6,280 nt of DNA from JBHIBR01 sp046759145 [NCBI: Nitrospinota bacterium] (GTDB taxonomy: Bacteria > UBA8248), in contig JBHIBR010000116.1 of the NCBI GenBank assembly GCA_046759145.1, positions 1 through 6,280 of the forward strand, given 5' to 3'. The notes beneath the pieces were generated by a model. The model made no database searches. It saw nothing but the letters and a program-made list of their open reading frames with translations, and was not told where the DNA came from. Within the stretch, counting starts at the first letter, position 1. Every line of letters starts with the position of its first letter. The position numbers were made by a program, and so were the translations under genes. Of the stretch, positions 1 through 6,103 are shown piece by piece.

Positions 1-266
1 TCGGCGAGCAGCGCCCCCCCCAGCTCCGCCCCGGCCCGGGTGCTCCCCCGCGCACCCCCCGTCTCGCGAGCGCGGGCCCGAACCTCGGCCGAGAGGGAAG
101 AAGCGACCGCCAGAGTCTGCCCGGCCGCGTCGTCCACCAGCTGGGCGTAGAGATGCTTCTGGCTGCGGAACACACACAGGCGGGGGCGCTCGGGACTGCC
201 CCAAATCTTCTTCCGCACGCGCCGGTGGCGCGCCTCTCTCGCCAGCACCTTACGGGCCGTGGCCAT
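1..266 (-). CDS. rplR: 50S ribosomal protein L18, N-terminal part (3' end outside window)
   Basis: An open frame begins at ATG 266-264 and runs off the window, giving 88 residues of an expected total near 120. It reads [20 protein letters not shown], then [20 protein letters not shown] and [17 protein letters not shown] (41-57), followed by a charged segment and [11 protein letters not shown]. The blocks 'RPRL.VFRS.KH.YAQ..DD..G.TL..AS' are the conserved L18 core. L18 binds 5S rRNA together with L5 and brings it into the 50S central protuberance; its basic N-terminal tail contacts rRNA. A GGGAG lies seven bases upstream of the ATG. The position after L6 is the usual one, and S5 would be expected next beyond the window edge. 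No frame break is visible. Confidence 0.95.
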   Translation of the reverse strand, partial: MATARKVLAREARHRRVRKKIWGSPERPRLCVFRSQKHLYAQLVDDAAGQTLAVASSLSAEVRARARETGGARGSTRAGAELGGALLA

Positions 267-280
267 GCGCCCGCTCCCAG

Positions 281-823
281 CTAGACACCCGCTTTGCCCA
301 CTTTCCGCCGGACGGCCTCGCCCACGTAGCGCACCCCCTTCCCCTTATAGGGCTCGGGGGGCTTGAGCGCGCGGAGCTCCGCCGCCACCCGGCCGACCTT
401 CTCTTTGTCAATCCCCAGGACGCGGACCAGGTTCCGGTTGCGCTGGTCGATCTCGAAGCGCACCCCCTCGGGGGCGCTGAAGGAGATGGGGCGGCTGAAG
501 CCGAGGTGGAGGGTGAGCCTCTGCCCCTGCAAGAGCACCCGGTAGCCAAGCCCCTGGACCTCGAGCTCCTTGGCGAACCCCCGCGTCACCCCCTCCACCA
601 TGTTGGCGAGGAGGGTCCGGGTGAGACCATGGAGGGAGCGGTCGAGCCTCCCGTCCGAGGGACGGCGCACCCGCACCTCCCCTTCCGCCACTTCCACCTG
701 GACGCGGGGGTGCAGCTCGCGCTCGAGGGCGCCCCGGGGCCCCCGCACCCGCACCGTCCGCCCCTCCAGCTGGACCTCCACCCCGTGGGGGAGGGGAATG
801 GGCTTTCGTCCGACGCGCGACAT
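281..823 (-). CDS. rplF: 50S ribosomal protein L6
   Basis: The 180-residue product starts [17 protein letters not shown], the standard L6 opening. Two repeated L6-type alpha/beta domains follow. The first includes [12 protein letters not shown] (28-39) and [18 protein letters not shown] (66-83). The second includes [23 protein letters not shown] (88-110), [20 protein letters not shown] (125-144) and the family signature [11 protein letters not shown] (156-166). L6 lies near the sarcin-ricin loop and the L7/L12 stalk base, where it supports factor binding. The ATG at 823-821 has GAGGG seven bases upstream, in the end of S8. It ends in TAG at 283-281, one of two TAG stops in the window, and is followed by 14 bp before L18. 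Confidence 0.98.
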   Translation of the reverse strand: MSRVGRKPIPLPHGVEVQLEGRTVRVRGPRGALERELHPRVQVEVAEGEVRVRRPSDGRLDRSLHGLTRTLLANMVEGVTRGFAKELEVQGLGYRVLLQGQRLTLHLGFSRPISFSAPEGVRFEIDQRNRNLVRVLGIDKEKVGRVAAELRALKPPEPYKGKGVRYVGEAVRRKVGKAGV

Positions 824-833
824 GGCCTCGCCC

Positions 834-1226
834 TCACCAGACGAAACAGAGCACCTCGCCCCCCACGCTCCGGCGGCGGCACTCTTCGTCTGTGAGGATC
901 CCCTGCGATGTGGTGAGGATGGCCACCCCCAGGCCGTTCATCACGCGGGGGATCTCCCCCCGGCCCACATACACCCGGCGGCCGGGGCGACTCACCCGCT
1001 TCAAACCTCGGATGGCGTCCTCCCCCCGGTCGGTCCGCTTGAGCTCGATGAGGAGCTTGCCCTGCTTGCCGTCGGCCTCCACCGCGTAGCCGCGGATGTA
1101 GCCCTCCCGATGGAGGATCCCCGCGATCCGCTCCTTGATGCGCGATCCGGGCACCTCCACCGTGTCGCGGCGGGCCCGGGCGGCGTTGCGGATCCGGGTC
1201 AGCATATCCGCGATGGGGTCTGTCAC
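834..1226 (-). CDS. rpsH: 30S ribosomal protein S8
   Basis: The 130-residue product starts [15 protein letters not shown], the nearly invariant S8 opening. It has [22 protein letters not shown] (23-44), [14 protein letters not shown] (75-88), [19 protein letters not shown] (91-109) and ends [11 protein letters not shown]8 binds helix 21 of the 16S rRNA central domain. In E. coli it is also the translational repressor of the spc operon, acting around the L5 start. The family signature following [13 protein letters not shown] normally has Ala or Gly then Arg; here Cys116 takes the Ala/Gly place. The start is GTG at 1226-1224 with a very strong GGGAGGTG five bases upstream, next to the S14 stop. 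The stop is TGA, 10 bp before L6. Confidence 0.98.
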   Translation of the reverse strand: MTDPIADMLTRIRNAARARRDTVEVPGSRIKERIAGILHREGYIRGYAVEADGKQGKLLIELKRTDRGEDAIRGLKRVSRPGRRVYVGRGEIPRVMNGLGVAILTTSQGILTDEECRRRSVGGEVLCFVW

Positions 1227-1239
1227 CGCGGCACCTCCC

Positions 1240-1425
1240 TCACCAGCTGCTCTTGATCACTCCGGGGATCTGGCCCTCCAGCGCCAGCTGGCGGAAACAG
1301 ATGCGACAGAGCTTGAACTTGCGCAGATAGCCCCGCGGGCGCCCGCAGCGCTGGCAGCGGTAGCGCGTCCGCACCTTGAACTTGGGCTTGCGCTTGGCCT
1401 TCTCGATGAGCGCCGTTCGCGCCAC
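1240..1425 (-). CDS. rpsN: 30S ribosomal protein S14, zinc-binding (type Z)
   Basis: The product is the 61-residue short form of S14. It reads [20 protein letters not shown] (first residue read as Met), then a four-cysteine zinc-binding site CQRC (24-27) and CRIC (40-43) separated by [12 protein letters not shown], and ends [18 protein letters not shown]. Cysteine spacing and length match the usual zinc-form S14 (S14Z), also called rpsZ or type Z. The long, cysteine-free form found in E. coli is about 100 residues. S14 assembles late into the 30S head with S3 and S10. The frame is open to a TTG at 1440, but GTG at 1425-1423 is chosen: it has GAGGAG seven bases upstream and gives the family length. 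The stop is TGA, 13 bp before S8. Confidence 0.97.
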   Translation of the reverse strand: MARTALIEKAKRKPKFKVRTRYRCQRCGRPRGYLRKFKLCRICFRQLALEGQIPGVIKSSW

Positions 1426-1432
1426 GGGCTCG

Positions 1433-1438
1433 CTCCTC
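1433..1438 (-). promoter_or_regulatory. Ribosome-binding site deciding the S14 start
   Basis: On the minus strand the sequence reads GAGGAG, followed by seven bases and then GTG (1425-1423). It overlaps the TGA stop of L5, so ribosomes ending L5 finish on top of this site. A TTG at 1440-1438 is in the same frame but has no comparable site at the right distance and would add five residues absent from the family. Confidence 0.8.
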
Positions 1439-2012
1439 AACCCCGGAAGGGCACCCCCAGCATCCGCAGGAGGGCTTTTCCCTCCTCGTCCGTGCGGGCG
1501 GTGGTGCAGACCACCACCCCGAGGCCCCGGACCTTGTCCACCTTGTCGTAGTCCACCTCGGGGAAGACCACCTGCTCGCGGATCCCCAGGCAGTAGTTCC
1601 CCCGCCCGTCGAATGCGCGGTCGGAGAGCCCGCGGAAATCCCGCACCCGGGGCAGGGCCACGCTCACTAGGCGCTCGAGGAACTCATACATGTGGTCCCC
1701 TCGGAGGGTGACCTTGCACCCGATGGACATGCCCTCGCGGAGCTTGAAGTTGGCGATCGAGCGGCGGGCCCGGGTGACGATGGGTCGCTGGCCACTGATG
1801 ACCGCCAGCTCCTCCATCCCCCGCTCCAGGACCGCGTGATTGCGGGACGCCTCTCCCAGCCCCATGTTGAGGACGATCTTCTCCAGGCGGGGGACCTGCA
1901 GGGAGTTCTTGTAAGCGAACTCCCGCATCAGGGCAGGGGCCACCTCCTTGCGGTAGCGCTCCTTGAGGCGGGGCAGCCTCGCGGTCTTCGTCGCCATGGC
2001 CTCCGCGCTCAC
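1437..2012 (-). CDS. rplE: 50S ribosomal protein L5
   Basis: From the outermost start the product has 191 residues. It contains [20 protein letters not shown] (15-34), [17 protein letters not shown] (39-55), the family signature [17 protein letters not shown] (69-85), then [43 protein letters not shown] and FPEVDYDKV, and ends [12 protein letters not shown]5 binds 5S rRNA and contacts P-site tRNA and S13 at the central protuberance. The start is uncertain. GTG at 2012-2010 overlaps the L24 stop as GTGA, like the L4-L23 junction, but its GGGGAG lies 14 nt away. ATG at 1997-1995 gives 186 residues, nearer the family norm, but its GGAGG lies only two bases away. The end at TGA 1439-1437 is firm, and it overlaps the S14 ribosome-binding site. 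Confidence 0.96.
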   Translation of the reverse strand: MSAEAMATKTARLPRLKERYRKEVAPALMREFAYKNSLQVPRLEKIVLNMGLGEASRNHAVLERGMEELAVISGQRPIVTRARRSIANFKLREGMSIGCKVTLRGDHMYEFLERLVSVALPRVRDFRGLSDRAFDGRGNYCLGIREQVVFPEVDYDKVDKVRGLGVVVCTTARTDEEGKALLRMLGVPFRG

Positions 2013-2362
2013 AGGGTGTCCAACTGCTCCCCGCTGCGGCGGGCTACGCGCACCGCGCGGCCATCCTCCAGCCGCTTGCGGGCCACCCGGGTCGGATGGG
2101 ATGTCTTGGGGTCGACGGGCATGACGTTGGAGATGTGGATCTTCCCCTCCCGCTCCAGGATGCCCCCCTGCTGGGTGCGGGCCGAGGGGCGGGTGTGGCG
2201 CTTGATGAAGTTCACCTTCTCCACCACCACCCGGCCCTCCTCGCGGAGCACAAGGAGGACCTTCCCGCGCTTTCCCTTCCCTTTGCCCGCGATGACCTCC
2301 ACGATGTCCCCCCGCTTCACGCTGTACTTGGGCTTCCTCTCACCGTGCGCCGCCCGCACCAT
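2009..2362 (-). CDS. rplX: 50S ribosomal protein L24
   Basis: The 117-residue product has the KOW motif near its N-terminus: [20 protein letters not shown] (residues 16-35). Next come [16 protein letters not shown] (45-60), [18 protein letters not shown] (64-81) and the strand THPTRV-type segment [12 protein letters not shown]24 is one of the first proteins to bind 23S rRNA and starts 50S assembly; it also sits at the tunnel exit. The ATG at 2362-2360 has a strong GGGAGG seven bases upstream. The N-terminal stretch before the KOW motif ([14 protein letters not shown]) is about ten residues longer than in short homologues, and the overall length is at the upper end of the family. The stop TGA overlaps a possible GTG start of L5 as GTGA. 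Confidence 0.97.
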   Translation of the reverse strand: MVRAAHGERKPKYSVKRGDIVEVIAGKGKGKRGKVLLVLREEGRVVVEKVNFIKRHTRPSARTQQGGILEREGKIHISNVMPVDPKTSHPTRVARKRLEDGRAVRVARRSGEQLDTL

Positions 2363-2375
2363 CGTCGCCCCTCCC

Positions 2376-2744
2376 TCAGAGCACCTCGGGGGCCAGGGAG
2401 ATGATCTTCATGAACCTCTTCCGCCGCAGCTCCCGCGCCACAGGCCCGAAGATCCGCGTGCCCGCCGGGTCTCCCGCCTCGTTGATGATGACCACCGAGT
2501 TGGTGTCGAAGCGGATGAAGGAGCCGTCCTCCCGGGGCGTGGTCTTTCGGGTCCGGACCACCACGGCCCGCTTCACCTCCCCCTTCTTGATGGGGGCATT
2601 GGGGACCGCCTCCTTCACGGCTACGACGACCACGTCGCCCAGGCCCGCGGAGCGGCGGCGGGTCCCGCCCAACACCTTGATGCACTGGACCTTGCGGGCG
2701 CCCGAGTTGTCCGCCACATCCAGCATGGTCCGCATCTGGATCAC
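2376..2744 (-). CDS. rplN: 50S ribosomal protein L14
   Basis: The 122-residue product has exactly the classical L14 length. It reads [22 protein letters not shown] (residues 1-22 in two blocks, [15 protein letters not shown] and ARKVQCI), [24 protein letters not shown], and the family signature RAVVVRTRK...[17 protein letters not shown] (59-88). It ends with [13 protein letters not shown] and [13 protein letters not shown]14 lies on the interface side of the 50S subunit, near L19, forms an intersubunit bridge, and is the target of the silencing factor RsfS where present. The start is GTG at 2744-2742; an ATG three codons later would remove the conserved IQM. The frame remains open upstream to 3014 but there overlaps S17. 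It is the first gene of the spc part, only 16 bp after S17. Confidence 0.98.
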   Translation of the reverse strand: MIQMRTMLDVADNSGARKVQCIKVLGGTRRRSAGLGDVVVVAVKEAVPNAPIKKGEVKRAVVVRTRKTTPREDGSFIRFDTNSVVIINEAGDPAGTRIFGPVARELRRKRFMKIISLAPEVL

Positions 2745-2746
2745 GA

Positions 2747-2760
2747 CCCCCTCCCCCTCC
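2747..2760 (-). promoter_or_regulatory. Purine-rich double ribosome-binding site of L14
   Basis: Read on the minus strand this is GGAGGGGGAGGGGG, filling nearly all of the 16 bp between the S17 stop and the L14 GTG. It holds two GGAGG-type matches, 11 and 5 bases from the start codon. It also leaves no room for a promoter at the S10-spc boundary. The G-rich run supports the choice of GTG at 2744 over the ATG three codons later. Confidence 0.7.
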
Positions 2761-3018
2761 TCAGCGCGCCCGCTCCACCACTTCCAGCAACCGCCAGCGC
2801 TTGTGGCGGCTGAGGGGGCGGGTTTCGATGATCCGGACCCGGTCTCCCGACCGCAGTTCGTCGTTGGGGTCGTGGACCAAGAACTTGCGAGTCCGGCGCA
2901 CCACCTTGCCGAACTTGGGATGGCGGAACTGGCGAACCACCGCCACGGTGGCCGTCTTCTGCATCTGGTGGCGCACCACGGTCCCCATGCGCACCTTGCG
3001 CCGGGCGCGCTCAACCAC
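2761..3018 (-). CDS. rpsQ: 30S ribosomal protein S17
   Basis: The 85-residue OB-fold protein starts [15 protein letters not shown]. It has the conserved [10 protein letters not shown] (18-27), [20 protein letters not shown] (32-51) and the signature [13 protein letters not shown] (58-70), then [11 protein letters not shown]17 is a primary 16S rRNA-binding protein needed early in assembly of the 30S body. The start is GTG at 3018-3016, inside the last codons of L29, giving an eight-base overlap (GTGGTTGA). The downstream ATG at residue 11 would remove the family N-terminus and is less likely. A GGGGAGG lies six bases upstream of the GTG and forms part of a 12-bp palindrome. The stop is TGA, followed at once by the purine-rich ribosome-binding site of L14. 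Confidence 0.98.
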   Translation of the reverse strand: MVERARRKVRMGTVVRHQMQKTATVAVVRQFRHPKFGKVVRRTRKFLVHDPNDELRSGDRVRIIETRPLSRHKRWRLLEVVERAR

Positions 3019-3235
3019 GGGAGGCCTCCCCGGCCGAGCGCCCCCGCTCGAGGGAGCGCTCGCGCAGGAGGGTCTCGATGCGCGCGATGTCCTTCCGCAG
3101 CAACCGCACCCTCATGGGGTTCTCCAGCTGGCTGGTGGCCCGCCGGAAGTTGAGGTTGAACAGCTCCCGCCGGAACTCGGCGGCCTTCTCCCGAAGCTCC
3201 TCCTCGCTCAGCTGCCGGAGCTCGCTCGCACGCAT
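3011..3235 (-). CDS. rpmC: 50S ribosomal protein L29
   Basis: The product is a 74-residue helical protein. It begins [21 protein letters not shown] (residues 1-21), then [19 protein letters not shown] (22-40), the typical L29 block 'ELF.LRfq.A.gQLeNp', then [19 protein letters not shown] (42-60). Two long antiparallel helices are predicted, as in the family. L29 binds near the tunnel exit next to L23. The frame stays open further upstream to 3295, but that part is a shadow of the L16 end. The ATG at 3235-3233 is chosen because the family N-terminus starts there and GGGGAG lies seven bases upstream. The C-terminal tail after residue 61 ([14 protein letters not shown]) is somewhat longer than in many 60-66-residue homologues. 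Its TGA overlaps the S17 start by eight bases. Confidence 0.97.
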   Translation of the reverse strand: MRASELRQLSEEELREKAAEFRRELFNLNFRRATSQLENPMRVRLLRKDIARIETLLRERSLERGRSAGEASRG

Positions 3236-3248
3236 GATGCCGCTCCCC

Positions 3249-3653
3249 TCAGGTCCCCACCACGCGGGTGGGGAGGGGAAGCTTGTGGGCCGCAAGCCGC
3301 AGCGCCTCTTTCGCGACCTCGCCCGAGACGCCCGCCATCTCGTACATCACGCGACCCGCCCGCACCACCGCCACCCACTCCTCGGGTGAGCCCTTCCCCT
3401 TCCCCATCCGGGTCTCCGCCGGTTTCTTGGTGAGGGGCTTGTCGGGGAAGATGCGGATCCAGATGCGCCCGTGGCGCTTCACGTGACGGGTCATGGCTAC
3501 GCGGGCCGCCTCGATCTGGCGGGCGCTCACCCGCCCCGCCGCCAGGGCCTGAAGCCCGTAATCCCCGAAGGCGAGGGTGCAACCGCGCGTCGCCTTGCCC
3601 CGGACGCGCCCCTTGTGCTGCTTGCGGTACTTGGTCCGCCTCGGCATCAGCAT
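3249..3653 (-). CDS. rplP: 50S ribosomal protein L16
   Basis: The 134-residue product starts [21 protein letters not shown], matching the usual 'MLMPKR.K.RK.hRGR..G.A' opening. Next come [23 protein letters not shown] (29-51), [18 protein letters not shown] (61-78), and the signature [16 protein letters not shown] (82-97). Arg82 aligns with E. coli Arg81, the residue hydroxylated in some bacteria; whether that happens here cannot be seen. The C-terminal helix [15 protein letters not shown] is typical. L16 sits near the A-site tRNA elbow and organises the peptidyl-transferase region. The start ATG at 3653-3651 has a GAGGGGG run eight bases upstream that lies inside the end of S3; a second in-frame ATG two codons later has no better site. 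The stop is TGA, 13 bp before L29. Confidence 0.98.
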   Translation of the reverse strand: MLMPRRTKYRKQHKGRVRGKATRGCTLAFGDYGLQALAAGRVSARQIEAARVAMTRHVKRHGRIWIRIFPDKPLTKKPAETRMGKGKGSPEEWVAVVRAGRVMYEMAGVSGEVAKEALRLAAHKLPLPTRVVGT

Positions 3654-3656
3654 GGC

Positions 3657-4316
3657 TCAGGCCCCCTCTGCGGGCCGCGGCGCCGCCGTGGGGCGGATGA
3701 CCTCGCCCCGGAACACCCACACCTTGACGCCGATCATCCCGTAGGTGGTCTTGGCTTCGGCGAAGCCGTAGTCGATGTCGGCCCGGATGGTCTGCAGGGG
3801 CACGCGACCCTCTCGGTACCACTCGGTGCGGGCGATCTCCGCTCCCCCCAGGCGACCCGCACTCTGGACCTTGATCCCCTTGGCCCCGAAGCGCAGGGCC
3901 TGGGTCACCGCCCGCTTCATGGCCCGGCGGAAGGCGATGCGCCGCTCCAGCTGGAGGGCCACGTTCTCGGCGATGAGCTGCGGGTCGGTCTCCGCCTTCC
4001 GGACCTCCTTGATGTTGATGTAGACCTGCTTGGAGGTGAGGGCCTGGAGCTCGTTCTTGAGCTTGTCCACCTCCGCCCCCCGCTTGCCGATGATGATCCC
4101 CGGCCGCGCGGTCCAGATGTTCACCCGCACCCGCTCGGACGCCCGCTCCACTTGGACCATGGAGACGCCCGCGTGCCTCAACCGCTTCTTGATGTAGGCC
4201 CGCACCCGGAGGTCCTCGTGGAGGAGGTCGGCATAGTCCTTCTTCGCGATCCAAGTGGAGAGCCAACCCTTGTTGATCCCCAGCCGGAACCCCAGCGGGT
4301 GCACCTTCTGGCCCAC
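3657..4316 (-). CDS. rpsC: 30S ribosomal protein S3
   Basis: The 219-residue product starts [14 protein letters not shown], the almost invariant S3 N-terminus. A type II KH domain follows, with [15 protein letters not shown] carrying its GxxG loop as GKRG (77-80). The C-terminal domain shows FRRAMKRAV, whose R130, R131 and K134 align with the E. coli S3 residues implicated in mRNA unwinding at the entry tunnel. It continues with [41 protein letters not shown], and ends with [13 protein letters not shown]3 lies on the solvent side of the 30S head with S10 and S14. The start is GTG at 4316-4314, preceded by GAGGAG six bases upstream, and is confirmed by the family N-terminus. It is 10 bp after L22 and three bp before L16. 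The short tail of about 12 residues after the last conserved block is normal. Confidence 0.99.
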   Translation of the reverse strand: MGQKVHPLGFRLGINKGWLSTWIAKKDYADLLHEDLRVRAYIKKRLRHAGVSMVQVERASERVRVNIWTARPGIIIGKRGAEVDKLKNELQALTSKQVYINIKEVRKAETDPQLIAENVALQLERRIAFRRAMKRAVTQALRFGAKGIKVQSAGRLGGAEIARTEWYREGRVPLQTIRADIDYGFAEAKTTYGMIGVKVWVFRGEVIRPTAAPRPAEGA

Positions 4317-4326
4317 GGCTCCCTCC

Positions 4327-4662
4327 TCAGGCTTCCTCGATCTCCACCGTCACATGCGTCGTTCGGTGGCGGATGCGGGCCGCGCGCCCCCGGGCCCGCG
4401 CCCGGTAGCGTTTGAGCGTGGGCCCCTGCTCCACCGCAATCTGCCGCACGATCAGGGCCTCGGCGTCGTCGGTCCCCCCGCGGTCAGCACTGTTGGCCAC
4501 GGCCGAGCGGATGAGCTTGGCCAGAGGCTTGGCGGGCCGGCGCGGGGTGAGGGCGAGCAAATGCAACGCCTCGCTCACCTGCTTGCCCCGCACCAGGTCC
4601 GCCACCTGGCCCACCTTCCGCGGGGAGGCCCTCAGGTAGCGGAGCACCGCTCGCGAGGCCAT
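4327..4662 (-). CDS. rplV: 50S ribosomal protein L22
   Basis: The 111-residue product has the normal L22 length. The globular part shows [20 protein letters not shown] (residues 8-27), the conserved 'SPRK...DLIRGK' block, then [20 protein letters not shown] and the S/N-rich helix end AVANSA. The long beta-hairpin that reaches into the exit tunnel starts at [21 protein letters not shown] (80-100) and leads into the family signature ending THVTVEI. L22 contacts all 23S rRNA domains. The hairpin is uninterrupted, so there is no visible sign of the insertions or deletions known from macrolide-resistant mutants. The ATG at 4662-4660 is preceded by GAGGGG six bases upstream. A second ATG five bases further upstream (4667-4665) is out of frame and not used. 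The stop is TGA, 10 bp before S3. Confidence 0.98.
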   Translation of the reverse strand: MASRAVLRYLRASPRKVGQVADLVRGKQVSEALHLLALTPRRPAKPLAKLIRSAVANSADRGGTDDAEALIVRQIAVEQGPTLKRYRARARGRAARIRHRTTHVTVEIEEA

Positions 4663-4672
4663 GCCATCCCCC

Positions 4673-4957
4673 TCACTTGAGGCTGATCTGCCGCTTGGCC
4701 ACCCCCGAGTGCGCTCGAAAGGTCCGGGTGGGGGCGAAATCCCCGAGCTTGTAGCCTACCATGTTCTCCGTCACGTAGACGGGCACGAACTTCTTGCCGT
4801 TGTGGACGGCGAAGGTGTGGCCCACGAACTCCGGGAGGATGGTGGACCGCCGGGACCAGGTGCGGATGATCCTCTTCTCCCGGGAGCCCTCCATCTGCTG
4901 CACCCTCTCCAGGAGCTTCGCGTCCACGAAGGCACCCTTGCGGACCGAGCGCGGCAC
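4673..4957 (-). CDS. rpsS: 30S ribosomal protein S19
   Basis: The 94-residue product begins [16 protein letters not shown], the typical S19 opening (PRS.KKGPFVD in many bacteria). It continues with [16 protein letters not shown] (31-46) and the family signature starting [16 protein letters not shown] (53-68) and ending [12 protein letters not shown]19 sits in the head of the 30S subunit, contacts S13, and takes part in the bridge to the 50S central protuberance; its C-terminal tail approaches the decoding centre. The start is GTG at 4957-4955 with an excellent GGAGGGG five bases upstream. It ends in TGA and lies 12 bp after L2 and 10 bp before L22, the standard S10-operon place. Nothing is missing or unusual. 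Confidence 0.98.
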   Translation of the reverse strand: MPRSVRKGAFVDAKLLERVQQMEGSREKRIIRTWSRRSTILPEFVGHTFAVHNGKKFVPVYVTENMVGYKLGDFAPTRTFRAHSGVAKRQISLK

Positions 4958-4969
4958 CTCGACCCCTCC

Positions 4970-5800
4970 TCAGCGCCCCTTGCCCCGCCGCCGGATGATG
5001 AAGCGGTCCGAGGCCTTGCGGCGACGCGTCTTGTATCCCTTGGTGGGCACCCCCCAGGGGGTGCAGGGATGGCGCCCCCCGGAGCTCTTCCCCTCCCCGC
5101 CCCCCATCGGGTGGTCGACGGGGTTCATGGCCACCCCGCGGACGGTGGGACGGATGCCCAGCCAGCGGCGGCGGCCGGCCTTGCCCAGGCTCACGTTCTC
5201 GTGGTCCAGGTTGCCCACCTGCCCGATGGTGGCCATGCAGCGCAGGTGGACCATCCGCACCTCGCCCGAGGCAAGGCGGAGCTGCGCGTAGTCCCCCTCT
5301 TTGCTGAGGAGCTGGACGCTTGCTCCCGCGCTGCGGGCGAGCTGACCCCCTTTGCCGGGGGTGAGCTCCACGTTGTGGACTACGGTGCCCACCGGGACCC
5401 GCTCCAGGGGGAGGGCGTTGCCCGTGCGGATGTCAGCCTCGGGGCCCGAGACCACATGGTCGCCCACCTTGAGACCCAAAGGGGCGAGAATATAGCGTTT
5501 TTCCCCGTCCCGGTACACCACAAGCGCCAGGCGGGCGGAGCGGTTGGGGTCGTACTCGATGGAAACCACCCGGGCGGGTATCCCCAGTTTCTCCCTGCGA
5601 AAGTCCACCCTCCTGTAACGGCGCTTCTGACCCCCCCCGCGGTGCCAGCAGGTGGTGCGCCCGTGTGCGTTCCGCCCCCCCTTCTTCCGCAAGGGCCCCA
5701 GGAGGGACTTCTCCGGCTCGCGCCGGGTGAGCTCCTCGAAGCTAACCACCGTCTGGAAGCGACGGCCCGGGCTCGTGGGCTTGTAGTCCTTGATGGCCAT
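4970..5800 (-). CDS. rplB: 50S ribosomal protein L2
   Basis: L2 is a primary 23S rRNA-binding protein needed for subunit joining and for the peptidyl-transferase centre. The 276 residues match the usual length of 273-277. The N-terminal RNA-binding half begins with YKPTSPGRR (residues 6-14) and holds [15 protein letters not shown] (53-67) and IEYDPNRSA (81-89). The central part has [10 protein letters not shown] and [12 protein letters not shown] (148-159). The family signature [12 protein letters not shown] (218-229) precedes H230, equivalent to the functionally important E. coli His229. The motif then reads HPMGGGEG, with Met232 where E. coli has a second His. It ends [11 protein letters not shown]...TKGYKTR and a basic tail. 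The ATG start is fixed by the conserved N-terminus, although the upstream GGGTGCGGGAACA is a weaker ribosome-binding site than those of its neighbours. It ends in TGA, 12 bp before the S19 start. Confidence 0.99.
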   Translation of the reverse strand: MAIKDYKPTSPGRRFQTVVSFEELTRREPEKSLLGPLRKKGGRNAHGRTTCWHRGGGQKRRYRRVDFRREKLGIPARVVSIEYDPNRSARLALVVYRDGEKRYILAPLGLKVGDHVVSGPEADIRTGNALPLERVPVGTVVHNVELTPGKGGQLARSAGASVQLLSKEGDYAQLRLASGEVRMVHLRCMATIGQVGNLDHENVSLGKAGRRRWLGIRPTVRGVAMNPVDHPMGGGEGKSSGGRHPCTPWGVPTKGYKTRRRKASDRFIIRRRGKGR

Positions 5801-5812
5801 TGTTCCCGCACC

Positions 5813-6103
5813 CTAGGGGTTGGGGAGGACCTCAATGCGGTCCCCCTCCTTGAGGGTGACCACGGCCTTCTTCCAATCGGGCTTGCGGCCCAGCCGACGG
5901 CCGAGCCGCACCTGCTTGCCCCGCACCCGCTGGGTGTTCACCCGCAGGACGGTCACCCGGAAGAGCTCCTCCACTGCCTCCCTGATCTCCCGCTTGGTGG
6001 CCCCGGGGTCCACCTCGAAGACCACCTTGTTCGCGCCCTCGGCGATGAGGGTGCTCTTCTCGGTCACCAGAGGCCTCCGCACCACCCGGTGGAACTCCGT
6101 CAC
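5813..6103 (-). CDS. rplW: 50S ribosomal protein L23
   Basis: The 96-residue product has the usual bacterial L23 length. Near the N-terminus it has [10 protein letters not shown] (residues 9-18); the glutamate here (E15) aligns with E. coli E18, part of the docking site for trigger factor and SRP at the tunnel exit. The middle has [14 protein letters not shown] and [10 protein letters not shown], and the C-terminal family signature [18 protein letters not shown] lies around residues 76-93. L23 binds domain III of 23S rRNA beside the exit tunnel. The start is GTG at 6103-6101, overlapping the L4 stop, with a GGGGAGAGG purine run about 8 nt upstream. It ends in TAG, one of only two TAG stops seen here. 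The next gene, L2, starts 12 bp downstream. Family and start are both secure. Confidence 0.98.
   Translation of the reverse strand: MTEFHRVVRRPLVTEKSTLIAEGANKVVFEVDPGATKREIREAVEELFRVTVLRVNTQRVRGKQVRLGRRLGRKPDWKKAVVTLKEGDRIEVLPNP

Noticed and set aside
1985-2060. Possible S8 operator at the L24-L5 junction.
   Set aside because: Only short, G+C-driven pairings are visible, and nothing clearly resembles the S8-binding helix. It is kept as a question in the findings and not annotated as a site.
1692-2813. A plus-strand open frame of 373 codons opposite L5, L24 and L14.
   Set aside because: Antisense shadow with no family resemblance; it crosses three conserved genes on the other strand.
2376-3014. 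Extension of the L14 frame upstream to 3014, suggesting a 212-residue protein.
   Set aside because: The added part overlaps S17 in another frame and has no family match. The GTG at 2744 gives the exact L14 length of 122.
3208-4266. A minus-strand open frame of 352 codons across S3, L16 and L29.
   Set aside because: It reads the same strand in a different frame from the true genes and gives a Gly/Arg/Pro-rich translation without motifs.
4665-4667. An ATG just upstream of the L22 start, on the minus strand.
   Set aside because: It is out of frame with L22, and the ATG at 4662 has the better-spaced ribosome-binding site and the family N-terminus.
5047-5064. Inverted repeat GCACCCCC / GGGGGTGC with a two-base centre, looking like a hairpin.
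   Set aside because: It lies inside L2 at the conserved CTPWGV residues, whose codons (Pro CCC, Trp TGG, Gly GGG) produce it. There is no T tract, so it is not a terminator.
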